From Cladopsammia gracilis (taxonomy: Eukaryota; Cnidaria; Anthozoa; Scleractinia; Dendrophylliidae), in NCBI GenBank assembly GCA_022457155.1, contig JAJGOT010000199.1, positions 620,001 to 684,000 on the forward strand: DNA of 64,000 nt, written 5' to 3'. The notes under the pieces were generated by a model. The model was not told the DNA's origin. It did not search any database and saw nothing but the letters and a program-made list of their open reading frames with translations. The position numbers and the translations under genes were made by a program. Shown here in pieces: positions 38,721-48,657 of this stretch. Positions within the stretch are counted from its first letter, which is position 1. The number at the start of each line of letters is the position of its first letter.

Positions 38721-40100
38721 AACAAGTTTGCCGACTTGGCGGAGAGGGGGTGAGGGGAGTTTAAGGTGGGGGGGATTTGGAAGGATCGAAAATTACCCAA
38801 AAATTGCACATGATGCGATGTTAGGAAAAAAGGTAGTTCTCAAGATCGCAAAAGAGAAAGTGAACAAAACTTTCAAGGTTTACAAACATAACATCAAGCT
38901 ACTTTTTGACATTATCATTAAGTAATTTCACAAAACCAGTGTTAATCTCTCGATCAATTTAATACCAGTACACAAATAGTAAGGTTTGAAATGTTATTGC
39001 GATTTATTTTGATTCAAACATACAGAATTTTTTTATTCTTGCAAAATGTATATGCCATATACCATATTTTAAGATGCCTATGCGAAATCTTAAACGCGCT
39101 AAATTTCACTTTTACTGATTTCTAAGTTTCTTGTTTATCGTCGTCATGGTAATATCGATTTTACCAGAAAATATATCTTGCCAAACTTCAATTCAAAACT
39201 AGTTAGTGGTGAAAATTTCACGTTAATCTGACCTGGAGAAGACCGCTTAAAGGCCGATGGAAAAATGTTGGTATGGTCTCCAGAAAACTGTATCGAACCA
39301 CCTTAAGAAGGGATAGGAGAAAGAAAATGATTTTTGGAACACCAACAAACAGTTGATACCCACGTAAGGGCACCCCAGGTTGCTAGTGGACTAACTTGGT
39401 GTCCGTCTATTAATTATTAACTACAAATTCTAATTTTAAAACTTCACTAAATCTTCAATATTTCTTATTTCTCTAAATTTTACCAATCCTTTGAGAAAAA
39501 CTATTTCCTCCCCCAAATACCCAAAAATCACCCAAAAATTTACAAAGCATCCCACAACATAGATTCATGTAATGAGCGAAGGGTTTTTGGATTGCTTGAA
39601 ACCTGAACGAGATATTTCCATTAAAGCCATGTTAAGTGGCGGAAACATGGCATTCAGGTAGACCCCCGCCTTAATTTTAAACTTTCAAAATTGTAAAAAG
39701 TTATAACTTTTTCCGTGTACTTTTCTTTAATCTGCCCGCCTAGAATAGCCCTTGCTAAACGCGGGCAGCTCAAAATGTAACTGTTTTTTTGAAAATAAAG
39801 ACTTTTTGTTGTTGTTGTTTTTGTTGTTGAACAGCACAACTTCGCCTCCCAATCTGCGACTCATGAACGCGGAAATACCCTGGGGCTTAGCCTGATCGAT
39901 TGTCGCACTCACCTCCCTCCTCTCCACTCTCCCCGTCTGATGTCCTTTGTTTGAAGTGGAGAGAGGAGTGAGTGAGTGCAAGCTCGAACGGTCACGGCCC
40001 AGGGGAGGGGAGGGGAGGGGAGATAGTACTCAGGTATATTAAATAGTGTCGAGGAGGTGGCAAATTTCAAATCCCAAAAATCTCTTCGCATCTGAGGACT
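38721..40100. other. Intergenic region between copy B and the microsatellites, no gene seen
   Basis: Contains a short hairpin relative of the SNX4-intron foldback at ~39880-39985 and a GGGGA repeat at ~40003-40021. No coding sequence is supported. Confidence 0.5.
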
Positions 40101-40122
40101 TCTTTATGTTTTTATTTTTATA

Positions 40123-40125
40123 GTT

Positions 40126-40169
<44 letters not shown>

Positions 40170-40199
40170 TCGTTCGTTCGTTCGTTCGTTCGTTCTTTA

Positions 40200-40285
<86 letters not shown>

Positions 40286-40290
40286 GGGGG
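40123..40290. repeat. Compound microsatellite: (TTTC)n (GTTC)n (GT)n poly-G
   Basis: About 12 TTTC units, 7 GTTC units, ~33 GT units and ~21 G follow one another without interruption. Long frames of CVCV or TH residues here are repeat artefacts. Confidence 0.98.
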
Positions 40291-41054
40291 AGGAGTTAGA
40301 AATTTTATGGTGACTTTTTGCTGTTTTGGGGGGGTGAAATATTTTGTTGAGGACCTGATAGGACGTTTCTTTAGGTCTAACAATTTGACCGCATTCGCAC
40401 CTCCTCGTCACTATTACAGTTAAGTAACTCCCCCTCCCCTCCAAATGATTTTGGGCATTTCAGTGTGCTCGCGGTGTTTTGTACTAACCCCGGTACTAAC
40501 ATACAATAAAATGCAGAGCTGATCTGACTACGTAAAAAAATAGACTTTGCGAGACACCATCACGACAAAAACCGATAAAGTAGGATCGCAACCGTGGACA
40601 GCTGTTTCGTTGTTATTGCAACTCTTCAGCACGGTGTAGCGAACTAAATGTCGCCAGCAAGAACGCCAGCGCAAATAAATTTCACAATTACCCGTTCACC
40701 ATATCAGGTTTCGTACTATGTACTGGCTTGTCATTAAAGTCACGCGCTGCCACGTCACGTGTTCCGAGGAACAAAGAGCCCATGGTGTCGCAAAGATGTC
40801 TCGCGCGCAAAGAAAAATGTGGATGGACAAAGCCGATCTGAACATTTAAAGTGTATATGACAGATATTTTTTTATTTGCTTGATGGAATCTTCATGGCGT
40901 TCTGATTAGAAAATCGAAAAGAGTTTTTTCGATATCGATTTTCTTTTCCGTGTTTTAGCCGTCTAAAAACGTGAAATTTCACTTCCGGTGGGTTACAAAA
41001 CCGCGCAAGAAAAAAGACTGGAAATAGTCCGCTGTGACGTCAATACAAGAATGC

Positions 41055-44000
41055 AACAACAACAACAAGTTTATTAGCATTCCCAATTTACATATGGTAT
41101 AGCCTAAACAAAAATAAAGTAATATAAGTAATAAGTAATGGTAATATAACAAATAACAGGTCGGTTAAATTAATTAATATTTAATATTTTTAACTGATCG
41201 CAGTGGGCCCTTGTCCAGTGGTACAAGTGACTCTTAATTCGAATGCTTGAAATATATAATATCCTAGTTTTCTGCAAATGAAAGGATCTACATTATTAAA
41301 TAGAAATATAATTTTGTTGTGATCAGTTAATACATCATAGTTGGAATAATTAAGTTTGATGTCATGCATCACTGTTTGTCTAATATCTTTGTATCGATTG
41401 CAGTACAATAGAAAATGTGTTTCGTTTTCAATTTCGTTAGATTGACAATACTGACATATTCTAAGGTGTTCAGGAATTTTTGGTGTGCAGTGTCTTCCAG
41501 ATTCAATTCTTAGATTGTGATTTCCAGATCTAAGTTTAGCTACAGCTTTTCTGTGTTTCGGATTTGTAATATGTTCTAAATATTCAGACTTGCTTACGTC
41601 AGTTTTAAAGATGGTGTAGAAATTTAACTTCCTATTAGATCGTATTATTTCCATTTGATGTGTTTTCAAATCAACTGCAATTTGTTGCTTTATTTTCTGT
41701 ACATTATTCTTGATTATTTGTAAATCAGTATAATGATTAAGGGGTTTAATATTATTTTGAGGGCTGATGTTATATTTCTTGAGAAGTTCATTGATTGTAA
41801 ATATGAAGGATGGTTTTTCATCAGTTGCCAATTGGTGTGAAATGCGTAGGCATTGTTTCGCAACACTATTTTCTGGGAGTGTTTCAAGATGTAACCAAAA
41901 TTTTATCATTCTTGAAAATATGTTTAGCTCAGGGGTAAAGAAAGTCGTCCTGTTTCTTTACGGGACACAACGTTAGGAGCCCTTTTGTTGAGGCCAAGGT
42001 AATTTTTGTAAAATTGAGTATGTAGTCTTTCAATTGGGTCTTTTTCCCATTTATTAGGATTGATACTGTCATATGCCCCCCAAACTTCTGAACTATATAG
42101 AAGCATGGGAAGAAATAAAGTCTCGAAAAGCTTATTACATATATTGATAGGAAGTTTACTAAAATCAAGATAGCGTTTACAAGTAAAAAAGGATCGTCTA
42201 GTTTTCTCCACAAATTTCTTTTTGGAGTTTATGAAACTGCCATTGGAGTTAAAGATTATGCCAAGGTAGGTGTATTCTGAGGCTTTGGCAATCTGCTTAC
42301 CGTTTAAGAAGAAAGTAAACTTTTCCCGTGTCGCTTTTCGATTTTGCTTTTGAAAAATTAATGTTTTTGTTTTGTGGGGATTTATTTTCAATAACCAATT
42401 TTCACTGTAGTTCTGAAGAATGTCAATTTGCTTCTGAAGACCGTATGCACTTTTAGAGATTAAAATCAAATCATCTGCATAAAAGATAAACCGTTTGGTA
42501 AAATGATTGGGTCTGTGTCATTAGAAAAGTCTAAAATATGTGGGATTTCATTTAAATATAGGTTAAATAGTAATGGAGAAAGAATACATCCTTGTCGTAC
42601 ACCTCTGTTGTAATCTTTGGTTTCCACATTTAATTGCACATTTTGATTTTGAATACATATCTGCAGTAAGCTGGTAAAAAAGGCCGCCTATTTTATTATT
42701 AATTAACTTGGACAACAGGCCATCGTGCCAAATAGAGTCAAATGCCTTTTGAAAATCTATAAAACAACAAAATAATTTACCTTTCTTTGCATTCATTACA
42801 TATTTATCAATTAGGGTTCTTAAAGAAAAAATGTGATCAGTTGTTCGAAATCCCTTAAGAAATCCAATTTGTGAACAGTGCAATAAATTGTTATTTTCTA
42901 CAAAACTGTGTAATCGTTTATTCATAAGAGCAGTGAATAATTTTCCTAAACAACTTGTGACACAAATACCTCTGTAGTTTGATGGGTTGTGTTTGTTTCC
43001 TGACTTGAAAATGGGACTAATTAGCCCTGTGGACCAGTTGTCCGGAAAACGTCCTTTACTAAGTATAAAATTAAATAATTATCTTAAAGAAATAACTAGA
43101 TATTGAATACCGTTTTTTAACATTTCACTTCGTATTCGATCAAGACCGGCTGTCTTTTTACTTTTTAACGTTTTAACAGTCATTCTGATCTCTGCTTCCG
43201 TGAAAGGCTGATCAAGTTCATCAAATTGCATTGCATGTATTTCTTTGTTCTTTAAATCTCTGTTGATGTTTTCCTGGAATTTAGGGATGTTATCCACATT
43301 CAGTGGGTCAGAATGTAATTGTTGGAAATGATTGTATAATTTGCCTACGGGAATTGTTGAGTCATGTGAGAGATGTGTGTTATTGGACATGGATTTTAAA
43401 GTGGACCAAAACTGGTTTGGATTTAATTTCTGGTATTTATAAGTTCGTCAATTTTGCTATTTTTGTGAGTTTGTTTTTTACTACGTAGCATAAATTTGAA
43501 TTGCCTTCTAATTGAAAGGTATTCAAGTCTTGTTTTCTCATCCAAAGGGTTGTTGTGTTTCTTGTTTGAAATATGCCTTAATCTTTTCCTAATATTACTG
43601 CATTCTTCATCAAACCAAATTTGAGAATGTCGTTTCCTTGATTTCTTTTTAACATTAGTCAGATGCAAAGAATTCTTTGCTGCTGTTTCTATTATTTTCA
43701 CAAATTTATTCACTAATTCATTAACATCGTCTATTTCTTCAAGATTCAAGCATTCAAACTCAGAAATCATTTGGCTCACCTCTGTGGATTGCAAAGCAGA
43801 GACAAATTTTTCTTTTGAGGTTTCGTTCCATTTGAATTGTCTTGGGAGACTAAAAAGTTCTTCCTCTTGTGTTTCATTTTCGCATGGCATCATAAACCAA
43901 AGGAGTGTTAACTTTTATCCAAGTAATTAATTGACAATGGTCTGAAAACGGAGTAGGTTGACGAACCACAAAATTTTGGAAAATGTTTAGTATTTCATGA

Positions 44001-44530
44001 CTGACAATGTGCTGATTCCTTGGTTCCCATGAAAAGTAATTTTTCCAAACGAGTCACCTTTGCATCGTCCGTTTAGGATTCTCAGGTCTAAAGACTTACA
44101 AATTTCAAGTAAACTTTTTCCTTGTTCGTTTATGTGATTGTCAAAGCTCTTCCTGGGTGATACCACAGTAGGTAAGGGAAAACTATCTCCCGGTACAAAA
44201 TTACAATAGTCATTGGTTATAAAATCATTTTCTGTTCCCGTTCTGGCATTAAAATCTCCTGCGAGAACAATAAAGTTATTACCTTTGAATACATTTATAT
44301 CGTTTTCTAAATTAGAGAATATATCTGGATCAAAATACGGGGAATCTTTTGGTGGTATATAACAGGAACATAACAAAATGTCCTTTTCTAGGTGAAAAAA
44401 GGTTTTATCAAGTTTACACCATATATAATCAGACGTTTGCTTAATAAGTGAAATATGAGGAGTTAAAAAGGTTTTAACAGCAACTAAAACCCCACCGGAA
44501 AATCTTCCCGATTTTTTGTTGTTGTGTTTC
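41055..44530 (-). mobile_element. Non-LTR (LINE) retrotransposon, degraded ORF2
   Basis: Reads on the minus strand. An AP-endonuclease part lies at ~44376-43987 (LAGDFNARTG; later frames are broken). Reverse transcriptase follows: KTLKSKKTAGLDRIRSEMLK (~43150), SQIGFLKGFRTTDHIF, FCCFIDFQKAFDSIWHDGL (~42750), QGCILSPLLFNLY (~42590) and an intact FYADD box at ~42480. A thumb region follows (SENWLLKINPHKTKTLIFQK, YTYLGIIFNSNG, SSEVWG). The C-terminus has a CCHC knuckle (CQYCQSNEIENETHFLLYC, ~41450). At least four frame breaks make it inactive. The 3' tail is a (TTG)n run next to 41055-41070. The architecture (APE plus RT plus C-terminal CCHC) fits a CR1/L2/Jockey-type LINE; the exact clade cannot be fixed from memory. 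Confidence 0.9.
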
Positions 44531-44533
44531 TTT

Positions 44534-44677
44534 GAATGCTGGTGTCGTGGTTTTTCGGTTCCTCACATTTTTTGGTGCGCCCTGAGGAAGAAACATGATT
44601 CTATTGAGGTTTGTTGTCTATGGTTGTAGCAAGATGCACCAAAAAAAGGAGGAACTGAGAAACCGCGACATAGCTGG
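44534..44677. repeat. Inverted repeat at the LINE 5' junction
   Basis: 44534-44580 (GCTGGTGTCGTGGTTTTTCG, TTTTTTGGTGC) pairs with the complement of 44633-44677 (GCACCAAAAAAAGGAGGAAC, AACCGCGACATAGCTGG). The ~45 bp arms and ~50 bp loop suggest a small foldback element, or part of the palindrome interior of the larger foldback element. Confidence 0.55.
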
Positions 44678-45342
44678 CATTCTTGTATTAACGTCACGGC
44701 GCGGTTTTGTAACCCACCGGAAGTGAAATTTCACGTTTTTAGACGGCTAAATCACGGACAAGAAAAATCGATATCGAAAAACTTATCAGAACGCCATGGA
44801 GATTCCACCAAGCAAATAAAAAAAATATCTGTCATATACACTTTAAACGTGACTGAAACGACAAAAATAATTTTTATCTACCGTACACTCAACAGAATAG
44901 ACATTGGTGTCAGATTAATCATAATTAACTTTTTTAACAGAGCGTGCAGATTATCGAAAAAGTCATTTGATGGTCTTTTTCATACTTGTTTACTTGGCTA
45001 AGAGACATCAACTTCAACTTCAAATTTATTACTTCCATCACTTTTTAATACAATGCATATTATAAATATTCTCAGTAACAAGGTTAAAATCAAAAGTGAT
45101 GAGGAGTCTATAGAAAAGCAGAAATGCTTGAAGTAATAGACCCCCTTCAACGGTCATTACATAACTTATTTTCCACCTAGCTCGGTTTTCTTTGTTCTTT
45201 TCAGGGGAATATATCACATAACCCCGTTCATTACAGTGCCTGAAAAGCTGGGTGCGGCTTTGATTGTAACAGGGGAGAGGCGGGGCTGAAAACGATAGCT
45301 GATAACAATAGCAAAACAAAGGATTATATATTCCCCTCAACA

Positions 45343-45408
45343 TATTCCCCCCAACATATTCCCCTCGACATATTCCCCTCGCCTTAGTCCCCTCGACGTA
45401 TTCGGCTC
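45343..45408. repeat. 15 bp minisatellite (ATATTCCCCTCGAC)n
   Basis: Five imperfect copies of CATATTCCCCTCGA in tandem. Confidence 0.8.
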
Positions 45409-45768
45409 ATAATAGAACAACACAAACGGGAAGACAAAATAGGGCGAAACAAGGAAAACGCTCTAGCATCGGTCGATATTTTTTGTTTACAAAAAAGACA
45501 ACTTCATCAATCATATTCCTACGTAATTAACTTGCCGGTCGCGACCAAAAAAGCGAAATGTTAATAACATTATTCGATGGTATCGTACCTCGATTCAGGT
45601 TTCGGGTCTTCAATAATGTATGACGCCTCGTTTTACGCTTGAACCTGAATATGTTTCTGCCGCTTTCCCTTGGAAAACACACCGCAACCACTCCATTGAT
45701 CTTCGAAAGATGAAGGTGGGCAGTTGGGCCATGGCGAGACCACGAGTACTGTTCATACATTTTCTTCT

Positions 45769-45783
45769 CTCTCTCTCTCTCTC
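45769..45783. repeat. Short CT microsatellite
   Basis: TCTCTCTCTCTCTCT run between two unremarkable intergenic stretches. Confidence 0.8.
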
Positions 45784-45995
45784 CTTATACTCATAACGAA
45801 GCAACGTGCTCAATGCAAATTTGGCAAAAGCAAAACATGTTTACCGTCTCGCTTCGTAATGTGACGTGATCCCAATGCGGCCTTGCGGAATCATGTTTTT
45901 TTGCATTTGAATTGAACGGAATGTTACTTTCCGAAAAATTAATAGTTTCTTTGTTTTTGAATGCTTGTTTTACAATTCAATTGAAGATAACAATA

Positions 45996-46386
45996 GGGCC
46001 ATTTATACGGGAGAAAATAAGACGCGTCTTATCTAAGACGCGACTTAAATAAGATGCGAAGTGTACCATTTATACGTTTGCGTCCAACATAAGACGCGAA
46101 GATCACGTATAAATGGTTCGCGTGTTAATTTTGATACGGCGCACTTGTTGTTCACGTCTTATTTAGGACGCGAAAGCATTTATACGAGGAAGTTCAAGTC
46201 TTATTTAAGACGCGGACAAAATAAGAACAGCTGAAAACCCTGTTCTAAGATAAGACGCGTCATTTTAAGTCGCGTCTAAAATAAGACACGAATGCTTATT
46301 TTGTACTGTTTATACGATCGGTTCGCGTCTTATTTAAGTCGCGTCTTAGATAAGACGCGTCTTATTTTCTGTCTTATAAATGGCCC
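45996..46386. mobile_element. 391 bp MITE built from TAAGACGCG motifs, TA flanks
   Basis: Termini GGGCCATTTATACGG and ATAAATGGCCC are inverted, with TA on each side. The interior has about a dozen copies of AAGACGCG or its complement CGCGTCTT (some with one change), including AAATAAGACGCGTCTTATCT near the left end and its mirror near the right end. It can fold on itself in many registers. No coding capacity. Confidence 0.85.
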
Positions 46387-46837
46387 TAATGGGACCTTGT
46401 CAGAAGCTGCAATTTTGCTGTGTAGCTGTACAAAGCCACGCTTGTCAAATTCCTTGGGCGCTCCAATAAACCTTACAACTTAGAATCAATTACACCGAAA
46501 TACATTTCTCTAATACTGGGCGGGTCGGTTTGCCAATATTGCCAATACTACGTCATATAGCCTCCACTCTTGTCATCGTTACGTTATACACCTGAAGTAG
46601 TCACGTCAGTGCAGGGACCAAGCGAAACCAAAAGCACCAGGCTTATAACCTGCCGAAGTAACAATTGTCTATGGCTCTGAATCCCTGTCTCTCAATGGGA
46701 CAGAGTACCATCTGCCGAAACTCCTGTCTCCATGAGGAACTGGGAACGGTATCATCTGCCGAAGCTGCTCTTACACAGTTGACACTTAAACACCGTCAAT
46801 GTTGACCCACTTGCTGGTTGCGCCTAATTCAATAATC

Positions 46838-46857
46838 CCCCCCCCCCCCCCCTCCCC
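46838..46857. repeat. Poly-C tract
   Basis: About 16 C in a row, followed by TCCCCG. Confidence 0.9.
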
Positions 46858-47055
46858 GAACCCACTCCTATTAAACCACTCCCCCTACACCTGAAACTTG
46901 TTTGAAATAGGTAAGTCCTCACGGGAGTGGCAGCAATGGGCGAATCTTTCTTTACATTTAATGATCATTAGCATATGCGCCTCATGTTACCATACTAAAG
47001 TTCTGCTGAAGAGGTTTCATTTGAATGGTGACACTATAGGATTTCATCCACTCAA

Positions 47056-47769
47056 ATTTAGATCTACTCGACACGTCTCCATAATTAACTCAACATAACA
47101 TGCAGCTAATGAATATAGCTGATGAATTGTCCGTGGATAAATAGAGATTATCTATCTAAAAATTGCGTAGATTACTAAGTTTGACAAGCTCTTTCGACGT
47201 TTTGAAGTCAATTCGTATTTAGCATGATGCCTTATCTACGTAAATTCGTAGATTAATGAAACAAAATGTAAACAATAACGTAAGCAAATATTTCTCTTTT
47301 AGACATGTATTCCACTTAATAACATGTACATAGATTTTCTTTATTATTATACATATAATAAGATATTTATGACGAACAAAATCATATCTTTACAGTTGTT
47401 TTATTCAAAGCCACAATAATGAGAAGACTTAATGTTGCACAGCTCTCAAAATGAAGGTATACACCTTGTAACTCTTTCAAATTCAAACAAATTTTACAAA
47501 TTGAAAGACAAAAATTCAAATTAACATGGATTGCTTACATGCCATCTAACAGACTAGCCTTTAACACTAAATGGATCAAACAAATACAATCCATCTATCT
47601 TTACACGAAACTGCTTTTCAATTGACTCCCTTTCACAAGAATGAGCCATGGAAGGGCATCTAATGTGTTTTTAAAAAACCTTCATTGACTTAGAAATTTA
47701 TGTTAGTGGTAAATTATTAAACTTGAGGTGGCTGAACACTGTTGATTAAGTATGTACATCATTACAATA
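47056..47769. other. Intergenic region, no gene seen
   Basis: AT-rich, with one family 1 satellite copy just upstream (46995-47055). No gene or RNA recognised. Confidence 0.45.
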
Positions 47770-48003
47770 GGCCATTTGCACGATGACGTCATTTGACTAC
47801 TACTACCAGAATCCTTCAGTTTTTTGTTTTGTAGTGCAAATAGTGCAGTGCAAATTGTGTAGTGCAGTGCAGTGCAAATAGTGTAGTGCAAATTAGGGCT
47901 ATTGTTATTTAAACCGCACTGGGATTACAAAATTTAAATAAGAAGGGAAAAACGAAATGAATTCTGGTAGTAGTAGTCAAATGACGTCATCGTGCAAATG
48001 GCC
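47770..48003. mobile_element. 234 bp MITE with TA flanks
   Basis: Arms GGCCATTTGCACGATGACGT, CATTTGACTACTACTACCAG and their complements pair for ~45 bp. The interior holds a GTGCAGTGCAAATAGTGTA repeat. A decayed relative is recognisable at ~57895-57960 in the PSMA2 3' flank (GTTGAATTCTGGTGGTTGTA). Confidence 0.85.
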
Positions 48004-48657
48004 TATTGACCGGGAAAATTAAACATGGTGTGGCACCATGCCAATGTCGTGATCATGGATTGTAGTTTTATTTTTCTTCTTAATTACAAACAATCAATCA
48101 AGTAGTTCAGTGGAAAAGTACCCAGGCTTTTTTTGGATGTTGTTTATTTGTTTGTTGAAAACAAATAATTAAATAAAGAAAAACCAGCCACCGCATTTTC
48201 AGCAAATCAACCAAGACAAACAGCTGCAAATTACATGTATGTTTAAGGTGCACTCAAAAGCAATGCCGCAATGGCAATGGCCAAAAGCTCAACCAATCAA
48301 TTTTAAAACTTGTATCCTGTCAATTTTGAATAACCAGACATAATGATAAATACAGGATACATGTATATACAGTTACTTCTCAAATATTTCATCAAATTTG
48401 AACAACAAAATCCGGATGAAACACTCTTTCTCATGTTTGATATTTTACATGAAAATTGTGTTCAGCCACTTTAAGAGTTAGAAAAAGTTAAAAGTGGTTA
48501 ACTCAACGGACAGTCTATCATTTCAGAAATCTTCCATATCAAATGATCTGTGTCATTTTAATTTTTTAACCAAAATATTTGGTTTTTCTGCACAATTGAC
48601 CAACACAAATTTTCTCTGGCAAACCACTGACTTGGTCATGTGATATGTGGAAATGGA

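Larger units (their letters stand above)
40845..44847. mobile_element. Long-armed foldback element split by the LINE
   Basis: The left arm 40845-41054 and the right arm 44677-44847 are near-perfect inverted copies. Both begin TTTAAAGTGTATATGACAG at the outer end and share GAAATTTCACTTCCGGTGGG and AATACAAGAATGC towards the centre. TTAA stands at both outer ends, compatible with a TTAA target duplication but also with the terminal sequence itself. The LINE sits where the palindrome centre should be. The left arm has ~28 extra bases near the centre. Confidence 0.75.
44848..45995. other. Intergenic region, no gene seen
   Basis: Short open frames on both strands show no family resemblance. The 15 bp minisatellite and CT run are the only structure noticed. 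Confidence 0.45.

Noticed and set aside
40118..40444. Frames rich in TH, CV or KER repeats
   Set aside because: Direct translation of the compound microsatellite.
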